The translations under genes and the position numbers were made by a program. Of a stretch of DNA of 64,000 nucleotides, positions 1 to 11,309 are shown piece by piece; the stretch's first letter is position 1; each line of letters opens with the position of its first letter. The stretch comes from Nematostella vectensis. Taxonomy: Eukaryota; Cnidaria; Anthozoa; Actiniaria; Edwardsiidae. The stretch covers positions 18,994,953 to 19,058,952 of the forward strand of contig NC_064036.1 in NCBI RefSeq assembly GCF_932526225.1. The letters are read 5' to 3'. The notes beneath the pieces are model-generated. The model saw only the letters and a list, made by a program, of their open reading frames with translations. It had not been told where the DNA came from and made no database searches.

Positions 1-484
1 TCGTTGTCATCCTCATCACAACCTTTTCGTCATTATTATAAACACATCAACACCGTCATAGTCACCATCATCATCACCATCATCGTCATTGTCGTTGTCA
101 TCATTATCATTGGCAAACATCACTGAAAAGCATTTAGACAATATCGGTTTTTGTTCAAGAACTTTTATTAATGCTGTATAAACTAGGAGTAGAGTAAAAA
201 TTGGATATCCCACCACCATCCCTACCCTCTTTCGCTAAATTATGGAAAAGGGATTACATGAAAAAATGCGCTGTACACCAAAGGGACCATCATCGTATTG
301 GCTCAAGGCCGAAAAACATTTCAAGCTTAGGAAGAGTCGAGAAAAAGAGCCAAATTCATGAAAACACTGACACATAATTGGGGGAACCTCCGGCTGATTC
401 CGTTGAGCGACTCTGATTTTGATTTTGTAGAGAGAAAGGACAGATTGATACGCCTATGATTGTATACTTTGGGTCTCTGTATGC

Positions 485-962
485 TCTCATTCAGATATAC
501 TAGTTTACTAATGGCCCATGCTAGTTTTCTAATGTTCGATGTCCCATGCTTTACTAATGATCTATGCTAGTTTACTAACGGTCGATGTCCCATGCTTTAC
601 TAATGATCTATGCTAGTTTACTAATGATCTATGCTAGTTTACTAATGATCTATGCTAGTTTACTAATGATCTATGCTAGTTTTCTAATGTTCGATGTCCC
701 ATGCTTTACTAATGATCTATGCTAGTTTACTAATGGTCGATGCTAGTTTACTAATGATCTATGCTAGTTTACTAATGATCTATGCTAGTTTACTAACGGT
801 CGATGTCCCATGCTTTACTAATGGTCGATGCTAATTTACTAATGAGCTATGCTAGTTTACTAATGGTCCATGCTAGTTTGCTATTGGTCTATGCTTCCTT
901 GCTGATGGTCTATGCTAGCGTACTAATGGTCTATGCTTCTTTGCTAGTGGTCTATGCTAGTT
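485..962 (+). repeat. 21-bp minisatellite
   Basis: The unit is TTACTAATGATCTATGCTAGT with many point variants. Open frames in it are products of the period (a multiple of 3), not genes. Confidence 0.85.
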
Positions 963-1174
963 CTACCCGTCTCCAGTCAATCCGGTGATAACAGCAGCAT
1001 GAGTGACGCTAATTCCATGTGACTGCTTTGAAGTGCGGGAACGGATGGAATGGTGGTGGCGAATAGATGGGGTGATAGCGGGGTTCAATGGTGATGGCTC
1101 ATTTAGATTTTTTTCCTGGGCGTGCTTTGGTTTGGAGTTCTTGTCTTGGGTTCGGTACTTCCTCTTATTGCCGA

Positions 1175-1425
1175 TTGAACTTCTGTTACAAGTGACTTCA
1201 CTCTTAACCACACCACCCCCCCCCCCCTCTCCCCCTTTTTAGCGTACGGTTCTGTTACAAGTGACTTCACTCTTAACCCCACCACCCCCCCCCCCCCCTC
1301 TCCCCCTTTTTAGTGTACGGTTCTGTTACAAGTGACTTCACTCTTAACCCCACCACCCCCCCCCCCCTCCTCTCTCCCCCTTTTTAGTGTACGGTTCTGT
1401 TACAAGTGACTTCACTCTAACCTAA
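1175..1425 (+). repeat. About 70-bp tandem repeat with poly-C/pyrimidine core, about 3-4 copies
   Basis: Each copy holds TTCTGTTACAAGTGACTTCA, a long C-run, then CTCTCCCCCTTTTTAG, which looks like a 3' splice site on the plus strand. C-run length varies between copies. Confidence 0.8.
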
Positions 1426-1434
1426 AAATCCTAC

Positions 1435-1465
1435 CTGTTCCTTTTGCCAGGCCGAAAGATGTTTC
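1435..1465 (-). CDS. FRPamide-type peptide exon NIFRP-GKR
   Basis: This 31-nt exon lies between TATGTAG and GTAGGA. It encodes G-NIFRP-GKR-N, and is the last peptide exon recognised before the left edge. The pyrimidine tract before its acceptor is weak, and the spacer exon that should link it to 1794 was not found. Confidence 0.52.
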
Positions 1466-3495
1466 CTACATACTGATAAGACCTTGAAAAAAGAAAATTA
1501 AATAGAATTGAAGTATTTTTATATTAATATTATCTGGTTTATACATCGTATTATCGATTAACCGTATTCAAATGCATGAAAATGAAGATGAAACAATCGG
1601 CTTAATTAATTTGCAATCATTTGCATCGAATACGGCTCGTGGATAATAGCATAGCACAAGATATACAATAGTGGTGTTTGATACAATGATTAGACTTCCG
1701 CCTTCATAACAATTTGCTTGCAATAACAAATTTAAAACCAAAACCGTTTGCTTGCTTGCGTTTAATGCGAACATGATTACAAGATGTACTCACGAGCGCT
1801 TCCCATATCTCAAAAGGGGGGGAATTCGCGGGCCTATAGAGAGAAAACACGAATCAACACGAACAGCTGCATGCAGATCATGATATGTATCTGTCTGTCT
1901 CTCCTTCAAGACCTTCTGTCTGCCCGATTTTCTGTTGTCTAGTGTGTCTGTCAAATATGTTAAAGAATGACCCATTTACTTACCAGAAGAGAAGCTCCTG
2001 TTGGGAGAGACGAAAATTGTTTTTTTTTTTTTTACGGTGACCTTAGCACATGACAGTAAAATAAAACGCTGGATATGCCTAGTGCACACTAGCAACATAA
2101 CGACATGGGCGCGCACTCTTATCTTCGACATAACGACATGGACATAATGACATAAGAGAAAAAACATGTTTTTTTTTTTTCTTTTATGTCATTATGCCCA
2201 TTTCTCTTATGTCATTATGTCCATGTCGTTATGTCGAAGATAAGAGTGCGCGCGCCCATGTTGTATGTCGATATGTCGCTAGTGTGCACTAGGCAATACA
2301 CACAAAGCGACATTAGCGGCCTTGCGTGAGCACACGAAGACTCAATTCAAGGGTGATGAATAGGAGTAAAATAAAGCACAGCCTACGACGTGACTTACTC
2401 CCTTTTGCTGTGTCTGACTGGAATGATGGCCATCGGTGGACCTAATAACGAAAACAAAGTACTCCCCGTGAAATCAGCGTCGATGACGTGTTGCTAGTGG
2501 TTAGTACAGCTTAATCGGTGTGAAGGGAGGTTCGGTGTGAAGGGAGGTTCGGTGTGAAGGGAGGTTCGGTGTGAAGGGAGGTTTGGTGTGAAGGGAGGTT
2601 CGGTGGGAAGGGAGGTTCGGTGTGAAGGGAGGTTCGGTGGGAAGGGAGGTTCGGTGTGAAGGGAGGTTCGGTGGGAAGGGAGGTTCGGTGTGAAGGGAGG
2701 TTCGGTGTGAAGGGAGGTTCGGTGTGAAGGGAGGTTCGGTGTGAAGGGAGGTTCGGTGTGAAGGGAGGTTCGGTGTGAAGGGAGGTTCGGTGTGAAGGGA
2801 GGTTTGGTGTGAAGGGAGGTTCGGTGGGAAGGGAGGTTCGGTGTGAAGGGAGGTTCGGTGGGAAGGGAGGTTCGGTGTGAAGGGAGGTTCGGTGGGAAGG
2901 GAGGTTCGGTGTGAAGGGAGGTTCGGTGTGAAGGGAGGTTCGGTGTGAAGGGAGGTTCGGTGTGAAGGGAGGTTCGGTGGGAAGGGAGGTTCGGTGTGAA
3001 GGGAGGTTCGGTGTGAAGGGAGGTTCGGTGTGAAGGGAGGTTCGGTGTGAAGGGAGGTTCGGTGTGAAGGGAGGTTTGGTGTGAAGGGAGGTTCGGTGTG
3101 AAGGGAGGTTCGGTGGGAAGGGAGGTTCGGTGGGAAGGGAGGTTCGGTGGGAAGGGAGGTTCGGTGTGAAGGGAGGTTCGGTGGGAAGGGAGGTTCGGTG
3201 GGAAGGGAGGTTCGGTGTGAAGGGAGGTTCGGTGGGAAGGGAGGTTCGGTGGGAAGGGAGGTTCGGTGGGAAGGGAGGTTCGGTGTGAAGGGAGGTTCGG
3301 TGTGAAGGGAGGTTCGGTGTGAAGGGAGGTTCGGTGTGAAGGGAGGTTCGGTGTGAAGGGAGGTTCGGTGTGAAGGGAGGTTCGGTGTGAAGGGAGGTTT
3401 AAAGAATGGGAAATAAAGGAGAGGGAGGGAACCGACTTTTCAGAAGGTATACATATAGACATCAAGAGGGTATATATACATATAGACATCAAGAG

Positions 3496-3573
<78 letters not shown>

Positions 3574-6500
3574 TCAAGAGGGTATATATACATATCTTGG
3601 TTTGTAGGAAAAAAACACGCGAACTACCGCTTCATCTCTACAAGCCTATTTCGAGGATCTCCTGATGAGTGGGCAACCACGAAACAGGCTTGTAGAGATG
3701 AAACGGTAGTTCGCGTATTTTTTTCCTACAAACCAAGATATATCCCGCTCTACACCTATGTATTGAGCACTGTTATATGAACGCCTGCACTCACTTTATA
3801 TATATATAAATTAGTTTAATACAGTTCTGTTTCGTGGACCAACCGTAAGGTTGTTTCACTCCTCAGTTAAACCTTTTTACAACTGTAACACTGACGTACG
3901 TCTACGAAATTATGTATGGTTCCGTGAGATGCAAAATTTAACATATAATATGGCCGTTACAAACTGCGCGCGTTATAAGATTGTCAAGCGCGCGCTACAT
4001 TGCCTGTTCTAGAATCGTTAATCCTAAGAATATATTTGCGCCTGTGCCTACATGTCGAGCCAAGCTCGTTTCACCTACTCAGTGTTGCCATATTTGGTTT
4101 AGTTATGATAGGGTGCTTTTCCGTTGCGCACAAACTGCATCTTTTAGTTTTGTTTGAGTATGCCTTTGCTCTAGCTAGCACTTTCCAATCTATGAAATAA
4201 TCCTCTCGCTTCTCTTTGAGTTCCCACACTCATTTGCTAAGCTCCGTATCGTTCTTTGTATTTACATTTCTAAATGACTGCTTATGGTTTCCCAACCTAG
4301 TTTTGAACGTGTTTGCAGTTAAGCCTATGGCCTCTTTTCTCTGTATTTCGCTTGGTTGGCGTTCGCGAGGAAAAGAGACCTCTGCCATGGGTCGCAAGTT
4401 CGTTTGATCAAACCGCCGTCCACGATCGTGGACGGGAGATCCAAAGCGCATGCTCCGTTCATTAATTACTGGCAACTATTTGAGCCCACAATGACTAGCG
4501 CATGCGTGAAGCGTATATCCGCTGCGGGATAATAAGCCCGCATTTTAAACGGCGTCCTCCGTAGAAATATCACGCGACGAATTATAAAAGAAGCCATTCA
4601 ATGCCTTATCTTCATTCAGAATTTTCTCTCTTTTGACTAGCGAGTCAATCTTCCGTTTACAGCTTTTGCATATTTTTCTGAAATTAGCTGATCTAAGTTT
4701 ACCAAAAAGTTTTGTAACATTTTCTTCGAGTCCAACTGTGCGATTATTACATTGAAGAAACTCGTCTGCTCAGATGTCTTGAAATTTATCCCATAAACAA
4801 GACAAAACTCGTCTTTGCTGCGTTTGCTGCTCAACCTTTTAGTGAAGTTTTAGGTGATTGAAATTGAACAGTTGTTTTCTTTTTTCGAAGAGGAGAACTA
4901 ACCGGAGTTTGATTCATAATTTGCGACAAATGCATATTTAGCATATTGACAGCTTTCGCGCGATGGTACGTTTTGGCACGTCAAGCGGTCGCTTAGAAAC
5001 GCTCACGCATGCGCAACGAAAACAGTTTCGACCTCTGGCAGAGGTCTCTTTTCCTCGCGAACGCCAGCCCAGCGAGAAACAGAGACAAGAGGCCTCTGCT
5101 AGCAGGGAAGCTGGGATGAACATTGGCCACAATTATTTAAGGCGTGTTTACGAAGTTCGTCAACCGCAACCGCATGCGCACACGGCACATCAGATTAGTC
5201 TCCATGTACCTACGCATCTCGCATAACAAGTTGACGTGACTTTAGATATTCTTGTTAGATCACATAAAATACCACTATCGCTTCGAGCGTTATAACAGGA
5301 TATTGAGTTTTTCTTTTTACTATACTGTATATTATTCCAACTTGCATGTAGCTAGTAAAATAGACATACAGACATTCCTCATTTATGATTGTAGAAATGT
5401 TATACTTATGCGCATGTGACTTTTTTGGGCTAAAATCCATCGGTGGTAACAGCCTGTCGGCATACGGACGAAGAAAACATGCTCGGGTAATACGATTTTT
5501 TTTATTCTTTGTTTTTGATATTTCATATACATACATTATGATAACTTCTGCATAGTTTTTTTCTCCACCATGGCCTCGCATGCTCGTACATTAAAAGGAA
5601 AAGGTTGAAATTAAAAATAAATTTGTTGTTTAAGTTTTGTATACTGTTAACATGCTGTAGATCGCACCTATACACGGTGGGAGGGGATAACTTTCTATCT
5701 GTCCACCGCCATTAATGGTTCCTGAAGAGGAAGAAAGACAATAATCATTCACGTATAAGCAACATATAAAATGTACTGAGTTTTAAAATCGAATAAGAAG
5801 AAAACTCTATTATTTAGAGAAATATTGTGGCAAAGGTTATAAATTGCTTAATGAGCATTCCAAGGGATAGGTCATTTTTATCGGATCGGGGGGGGGGGGG
5901 GGGGGGGAGGGGGAGAAAGGCTGCTAAGTTGAATTTTTTTTCTGGTTAAAAAAACTTCGACCCTCCCTTCAATCTAAAGCACAAAAATGGTGACCCTACC
6001 CCAAAAAGGCGACCAAAATTTAGGCCCTCCCACAGAACAAAAAAAAGCGTATTGGATTATTTATTAAAATTAAACTCGTGTTGTGAGATGATCTACGACC
6101 GGCACGTTTGTCTAGGATCACCAGAAAATTATATAACCGTATGAGTGCAGAGCCTACAAATGTAATAAACACTCACAATTGCAATAATTCGTAATCTGTG
6201 CAGTACAAAAAAAAGAAAGGGGATTGGGCACTTTGCCAAAAGAAAAAAATATATATATAATTCTGTAACCGGAATATAGCCTGAATGTCACTGTGTCAAA
6301 TTCACATTGTGGGTAGACAGATCCCCCCCCCTCCCCCGCCAAGCCAGGAGAAGTGTTGTTTGGAGCCCATTTTCCAGAGAAAAATGTTAATTATTGGTAA
6401 ACCTTAAATGGAAAATAGCATCATTAGCTCCTTCCTAACTGAAAGTTATTTACATATCTTTTCAACAACAATCTGAAATGTGAGTAGGGGCGGGTGGGGG

Positions 6501-9500
6501 GGGGGGGGGGCTTTTGACGTAAATTGAAATTCGCATATTCAGTAGTAATGGAAGTGAATAAAAACGAAACTGCCAAAGATAACAACAATTAGAACCCATG
6601 CTTTAGGGGTTCTTCAACTTTATCTAAAAGCTAGACCAAGATTCAAGGAGTCCATATTTAAAGAGCTGAACAGATAAACTGCAAGTATGATCACGCGGCT
6701 CGTTTCCGTCCACGCCGCCAGTGCGACTGCCAGAGCGAGTAGCACCTGCCTGGTTTCTTACCTACTTCTCTTGCCGGGTCTAGGGTCGAGATACTGGCGA
6801 GTGTCTTACCTACTTCTCTTGCCGGGTTTAGGGTCGAGATACTGGCGAGTGTCTTACCTACTTCTCTTGCCGGGTTTAGGGTCGAGATACTGGCGAGTGT
6901 CTTACCTACTTCTCTTGCCGGGTCTAGGTTCGAGATACTGGCGAGTGTCTTACCTACTTCTCTTGCCGGGTTTAGGGTCGAGATACTGGCGAGTGTCTTA
7001 CCTACTTCTCTTGCCGGGTCTAGGGTCGAGATACTGGCGAGTGTCTTACCTACTTCTCTTGCCGGGTCTAGGGTCGAGATACTGGCGAGTTTCTGAACAG
7101 AGACAAAAGAAAGATTCCGATTAGTCACTACTTCAGATCTAATTGGCCCTTATTCGTGACATCTTATTCAGAATGTTTCTTTATTTATCGGTTTACGAAC
7201 GTTCGAGAACGCACATTCTGTCATTATTTTTTATATTTCTTATCGAATAATAGCAAGGGTACTTATAGATGGGCATTGTTAATTTGTCTGTGCATCTACA
7301 GTATAACAACCAAGGGATATTGGGCAATGCTTAAGAGTACTAGTTTTGCATTTCTTTGTTCAGTTGTTTCATTCATTTTGAGATTCTAAATGTCATCGCA
7401 ATATAAAAGAAACAGTTTACTTTTAGTTTACCTACCTTGTATGTTATCTCTGTAATACCTATAAAAATCAGAATGTTAGTTATTTATCAACTCGCCTGTT
7501 TTCCTGAGAAGTCTAATACAACCATCTTATAATTCATTGTATACACAGAGCTTATTTAACTAGCTAATATCCTATTTAAGAATTCACTCTGCCTAACAAC
7601 ATTCTTCGTGGCTGTCAATACAGCAGCTGCGTGTAACCACCACGAGATCCGATAGCTGTTTTAACCGTAATGTGTATGGAAAGTGGATGGGTACCACTAC
7701 CCACGTTTACATAAAGTAAATAATTGTATTGTATCTTAATGTTGAAAACAGGTAGGATGTTCGTAGTTACAAAGTGCCGCCCGCAACAGCTTGTCAAGAC
7801 GAAGGAGAATAGGAAGTAGAGGTGACGTGTGGGGCAACGAATGATCTACGTTGACATGATAAATCAAATAGAATAAAACAGGGGCCGGTTCCTAGAAAAC
7901 AGAGTAGCGCTAGCCCAGGGATAAAAACTGTTACCTTTATGAGTCAGGATACTGCTCAAATCAGAAGAGTGGTAGGTGTACGTAGCGCTCTCCAGGTATT
8001 CAATCAAAGCGTTAATATGCTTTCTAGGAACCCGGCCCAGATATTCGAAAAAAGTTACTCACCCGCGTTTTCCTGGCCTTACAGGAAGGTAGATTGGGGG
8101 AGGGCCTGAAACAACACAGCATGATTAAGTCACTTTTAGATTAGAGGCTCATAACAAGGCGTGTCCAGGGGGGGTCAAATGGGGTCCGGACCACACCCTG
8201 CCCATTTGCAGAGATGAGAAGCTACGAGGGTATCCACTGAATGAATTGACTAGCCGATTAGTAAGTGATTGAGTTATGACTTTTGTGCGTATTTAGACAG
8301 GAGAAACTTGGATCTGGATGGGTCAGTGATTTATTTGCCTGAACTTAGGGATGGTTTAGAGTGTAAGAAAAATCAATTTTCAAACCATACCGAAGCCTGT
8401 GAATAAGTGCCCCTGCATAAAGAGAAGGCCCATAATGAAAAAGTTATTATAATATTGCCATTCAAATAAATGGTGTAAAGATGAAAAGCAAGGAAATGGC
8501 GGTTGACAAAGGCTTTTTAACCCAGTACACTCTGAATGACTATCTCAACCCAGTACACTCTGAATGACTATCTCAACCCAGTACACTCTAAATGACTATT
8601 TTAACCCAGTACACTCTATATGACTATCTCAACCCAGTACACTCTGAATGACTATATCAACCCAGTACTCTAAGACGTCTCCAAGTGCTGCCAGTTGTAA
8701 ACCAAGTGCACAGCTGCTATTTCTCTCGGTATGACGGCATTGCAGTAAGTAGATCACATGACCAACTCTTACCACCAGCGTTGAAAAGCCTGTTGAAAAA
8801 TCGTTATTATTCGTCATTAGATATGCGCATCTTATCAAGACAGCAGCTGATGATTATTATAGTGGTAACATTCTAGTGGTTCAATAAGATAAAGTTGTGT
8901 GTTATAGCAGGCTTTCTGTATTAAAATAAGGTATAGTCGCGGAGTTTTTTAAGTGATCAACAAATTTGATAGACCTTTGGTATTGATGGTTTCTCTATAC
9001 ATTTGCAATATTTAAAGATATTCTTTAATTTGGCGTGTCTAGTGAAAATATATGGCAATATATATAAAAAGGTAATTACAACGGCCAGCATTGGCCATTT
9101 TCATTCATGAAAAACTTTACTTGAGATGGAAAGAAAAATCAATCAATCAGTACTTACTCCCTTTTGCGTGCGACCCTGAAGGGGTAATGAAGCAGTGTCG
9201 TATCTGGGAAAAGAGGATAGAACTCGTTAAAACAAGTATTGCGCCCTCATTAAGCCCGTAGAAGGCTGGTGCGCTAGTGGCCTGGGGACTAGCCACATGC
9301 ATGAGAGCCAAGCTTACCTTCCAAATCGTCATTAAATCTACAAATAAAAGAAAAAGTAGTTAGTACTATGAAGAAACGGCCGATGTGATTTAGACCACGT
9401 CCCCACGTATCCGTTTTCGTTTGAAAACGCAACCTTTTTGTTACGGATACGGGTATCGTCCACACGTAAACGCGAAAACGATATGACCGAAAACGGAACG

Positions 9501-11309
9501 ATTTGATAACAATATTCAGAGTGGAACAATTTAAAAACGATATCCTATCGGTGCCGTGGGAAGGGATGACAACGGAACAAAGGTACGTGGGCTTTGGGAA
9601 CGAGACTGATTCGTGTCGTTTCTGCGTTTTCGTAGGTCTGGGTCTGCCGCGTGCAGGGGTAGCATGAAAAACGGGACGTTGACCCTTCCCTTGTTCCTTT
9701 GCGCCAGCGCTAAACCTTCCCATTGCTCATTGCGCTCACTAGTATATTTTTTACTTGTTTTTACTCACTTGAGAGGGGCCTGGGTACGAGTCAGGGCACG
9801 AGTCGTATCAAAATGAAAACGCTTCTTGTGGACGCGGATATTTTTGAAAACGGAACAAAAAGGTTGCGTTTTCAAACGAAAACGGATACGTGTAGACAGG
9901 TTCTTAGAAATCAATCAAACACTTACTCCCTCTTGCCGTGTCTGACGGGAATCTTTATCATAGGCGGTCCAGGCTCTAAACAAACAGAGGACGAGTATGA
10001 CAAAGTATTCCATGGGATGTTTTTTCCATACTCTTGAAAAATCTGCTTCGTTCAAATCACTCTTTATTAGGATAGAGTGAGGCATGGGAAGCTTACGATT
10101 GATTGCTAATTCAGGCAATAGGAAATTCAGCTACTAAGAAATCACGTGACATCTTGAGAGGCAAACCGTCGAAATAAACGCACAACGACTGCGCCCTTCA
10201 TGCCAGGGAGTGGCAGAAAATAAAGGATAACATCTTTGAATGAGAATAATCCCTTTTTTGACCAACAAATTTCTGGATAATTCGTAAGTGCTGAATAAGT
10301 TGCTTTTTGTTGTTATTTTGCCGCCGTAGGCCCGTGCGCGCGCGAGGTTTGCCATCCATAAAGTTATGTGATGCCTTAGCGCAAGTCGCCTATAAAGAGA
10401 TAACCAAGTATCAAACGATGCATTATTTCAACCCTCTTCAAAAACTTTTTTGAAATATTTCTTTTTAAAATAAATTCAGGACTTTGACTACATTAGTCAA
10501 ACATGGACTGCCTTGAAAGAGCCCATCCCAACCATCATGCATTGCTGTGGTTGTCATGTTGCCATGGAAACATAAATATTACCGTTTTGGCGGCTATATG
10601 TTATCTCTTGTACACTTCCGATTTTGTTGTAGTAGCGAAATTGCGGTTTTTGCAGATGAGAAGAGCAACATGCAATACATTATCTGCAGGAGTTGCATAA
10701 TTATTCTGTGCATCTTATCTTACCGTCATTTTCTTGTGGTTTTTCGAGATCGCCTGTATGGTGAGAGAAAATGCAAAACTTTTTAAAGGATTAAAGTGCA
10801 CAATACCCACCCTTCAATCCCTGCGCGATCGGGGCAGACTCCCTGTTGTCATGGTTACACTGTCTCTTTTCACCCCTCACCCCTGTGGTTTGTTGGACAA
10901 TATACTGATATAAAAATGGACATTTTCTTTTCCATATTGACGCCAACCGTGCGCATTTCTGACAATTTAAGTTTTCCCTGTTTTTAATTTTTAGCTGTGG
11001 TTGTTTTGCTTGTTTGGATATTTTTTTTTTCAAAATAGAAATAGTAACTTTATGATTATATTTGACCTGTGATAAATTACCGAAAATAGTGATTTCGAAT
11101 TTAACGCTCGACGAATGCTCGTTCGGTATATTTATTGTGCATGTTGTCTTACCAGGGATCAGTTATTCTGTAAATTTCCGCCATGACAAGCAAAGCAGAT
11201 TTGACGATGTGCATGTTGTCTTACCGGGATCAGTTATTCTGTAGCATTCCGCCGTGACAAGCAAGGCAGAGGCCAAGACCAGGCAGGACATTACAGGGGT
11301 GATCTTCAT
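1435..11309 (-). CDS. Multi-exon neuropeptide precursor with RPamide/VRHamide/RYamide-like peptides (3' end not found)
   Basis: Proposed secreted precursor. Coding exons, 5' to 3' on the minus strand: 11309-11225 (signal peptide, MKITPVMSCLVLASALLVTA), 9975-9927, 9337-9318, 9203-9158, 8789-8773, 8105-8063, 7951-7935, 7092-7050, 2441-2399, 1998-1985, 1833-1794 and 1465-1435. Peptide exons run phase 1 to phase 2 and spacer exons phase 2 to phase 1, so the frame holds from the signal peptide through 7050 and again within 2441-1794. Encoded units include PPMIKIPVRH-GKR, LLHYPFRVA-RKR, PPPIYLPVRP-GKR, QYLDPRP-GKR, PPMAIIPVRH-SKR, PRIPPLLRY-GKR and NIFRP-GKR. GKR is the usual amidation plus dibasic cleavage signal. 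At least one spacer exon seems to be missing between 7050 and 2441 and another between 1794 and 1465; no stop codon was found. The splice sites are canonical, but no transcript supports the model. Alternative: fragments of two precursors. Confidence 0.7.
1794..1833 (-). CDS. RYamide-type peptide exon PRIPPLLRY-GKR
   Basis: This 40-nt exon lies between TCTCTCTATAG and GTGAGT. It encodes G-PRIPPLLRY-GKR-S, predicting PRIPPLLRY-amide. Its phases match the spacer exon at 1998-1985. Confidence 0.66.
2074..2294. mobile_element. Palindromic fold-back element in neuropeptide gene 1
   Basis: Two arms of about 90-110 bases are near-perfect inverse copies (sharing GCCTAGTGCACACTAGC at the ends and ATCTTCGACATAACGACATG inside) around a poly-T centre. 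There is no coding capacity. It lies between the peptide exon at 2399 and the spacer exon at 1998. Confidence 0.75.
2399..2441 (-). CDS. VRH-type peptide exon with SKR instead of GKR
   Basis: This 43-nt exon encodes G-PPMAIIPVRH-SKR-E and ends at AAAAGGGA before GTAAGT. It is clearly a paralogue of the exon at 9927-9975 (PPMIKIPVRH-GKR), but the amidation Gly is Ser, so the product would have a free acid or extended C-terminus. The 14-nt spacer exon 1998-1985 (SFSS) follows in phase. Confidence 0.68.
2515..3400 (+). repeat. 17-bp minisatellite, about 52 copies
   Basis: The unit is GGTTCGGTGTGAAGGGA; T/G variants alternate irregularly. The 332-codon minus-strand frame through it is a repeat artefact. 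Confidence 0.92.
3499..3570 (+). repeat. (TA)n microsatellite
   Basis: About 35 uninterrupted TA dinucleotides, flanked by repeated GACATCAAGAGGGTATATA. Confidence 0.95.
3594..3742. mobile_element. Hairpin (fold-back) element
   Basis: Arms of about 55 bases are inverted (left TCTTGGTTTGTAGGAAAAAA, right TTTTTTCCTACAAACCAAGA) around a short loop, following a TA microsatellite. Confidence 0.7.
4325..5108. repeat. Inverted repeat pair about 700 bases apart
   Basis: About 75 bases at 4326-4402 (containing GGCGTTCGCGAGGAAAAGAG) recur inverted at 5031-5108. They may be the ends of one non-autonomous element or two oppositely oriented MITEs. No coding capacity was recognised between them. Confidence 0.55.
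6727..7092 (-). repeat. 48-bp array of a neuropeptide exon with its 5' splice site, about 7 copies
   Basis: On the minus strand each unit holds the QYLDPRP-GKR coding stretch and the TAG/GTAAGAC donor. Only the first copy has a pyrimidine-rich acceptor. Variants change codons (DPRP, DPKP, EPRP). Confidence 0.85.
7050..7092 (-). CDS. PRPamide-type peptide exon QYLDPRP-GKR (first unit of a 48-bp array)
   Basis: A good acceptor (TTTGTCTCTGTTCAG) precedes E-TRQYLDPRP-GKR-S, which ends at TAG then GTAAGA. The phases match its neighbours. PRPamide C-termini are shared with hydrozoan oocyte maturation-inducing peptides (W/RPRPamides) and the wider cnidarian XPRXamide group. Six further copies of the unit, including the donor, follow downstream. 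Reading through the unit hits an in-frame TAA, so only the first copy with its own donor gives an open product. Confidence 0.68.
7881..8039. mobile_element. Short inverted-repeat element enclosing a proposed spacer exon
   Basis: The ends read GGGCCGGTTCCTAGAAA and, inverted, TTTCTAGGAACCCGGCCC. The 17-nt spacer exon at 7935-7951 lies inside. Confidence 0.55.
8063..8105 (-). CDS. RPamide-type peptide exon PPPIYLPVRP-GKR
   Basis: This 43-nt exon lies between GTTTCAG and GTGAGT. It encodes G-PPPIYLPVRP-GKR-G, predicting an amidated peptide with a VRP C-terminus. The upstream 17-nt spacer exon 8789-8773 (LFNAG) joins it in frame. The C-terminus resembles the Antho-RPamide type. Confidence 0.72.
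8520..8665 (+). repeat. 28-bp tandem repeat, about 5 copies
   Basis: The core is AACCCAGTACACTCTGAATG. Confidence 0.85.
9158..9203 (-). CDS. Peptide exon TTLLHYPFRVA-RKR (non-amidated)
   Basis: This 46-nt exon lies between TTTCCCAG and GTAAGT, with the same 3' end (AAAAGGGA then GTAAGT) as the exons at 9927 and 2399. It encodes TTLLHYPFRVA-RKR. The residue before the basic site is Ala-Arg rather than Gly, so no amide is predicted. It is preceded by the 20-nt spacer exon 9337-9318 (FNDDLE). Confidence 0.65.
9395..9905. mobile_element. MITE with CGTATCCGTTTTCGTTTGAA ends
   Basis: The left end (9408-9445) CGTATCCGTTTTCGTTTGAA and the right end (about 9850-9897) are inverse copies over about 45 bases. 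It has no coding capacity and lies between neuropeptide exons 9975-9927 and 9337-9318. A related fragment occurs at 48700-48810. Confidence 0.65.
9927..9975 (-). CDS. VRHamide-type peptide exon
   Basis: This 49-nt exon lies between TTTAG and GTAAGT. It encodes E-PGPPMIKIPVRH-GKR-E. Gly before Lys-Arg predicts an amidated ...IPVRH peptide. The Pro-rich N-terminus resembles other cnidarian neuropeptides, in which Xaa-Pro protects against aminopeptidases. Confidence 0.72.
11138..11270 (-). repeat. Tandem duplication of a signal-peptide exon end with its donor
   Basis: About 62 bases at 11209-11270 (end of exon 1 plus GTAAGACAACATGCAC) recur at 11138-11200 with several substitutions. The second donor keeps GTAAGACAACATG. 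Confidence 0.85.

Noticed and set aside
2494..3492. 332-codon minus-strand frame rich in PSHRTSLHTEPPFTPNL
   Set aside because: Entirely the 17-bp minisatellite; the amino-acid period arises from three shifted copies and there is no flanking coding signal.
4661..4677. 17-nt minus-strand spacer exon (KICKS) for neuropeptide gene 1
   Set aside because: Splice sites and phase would fit the gap before exon 2441-2399, but the sequence is too short and unlike the acidic spacers to support alone.
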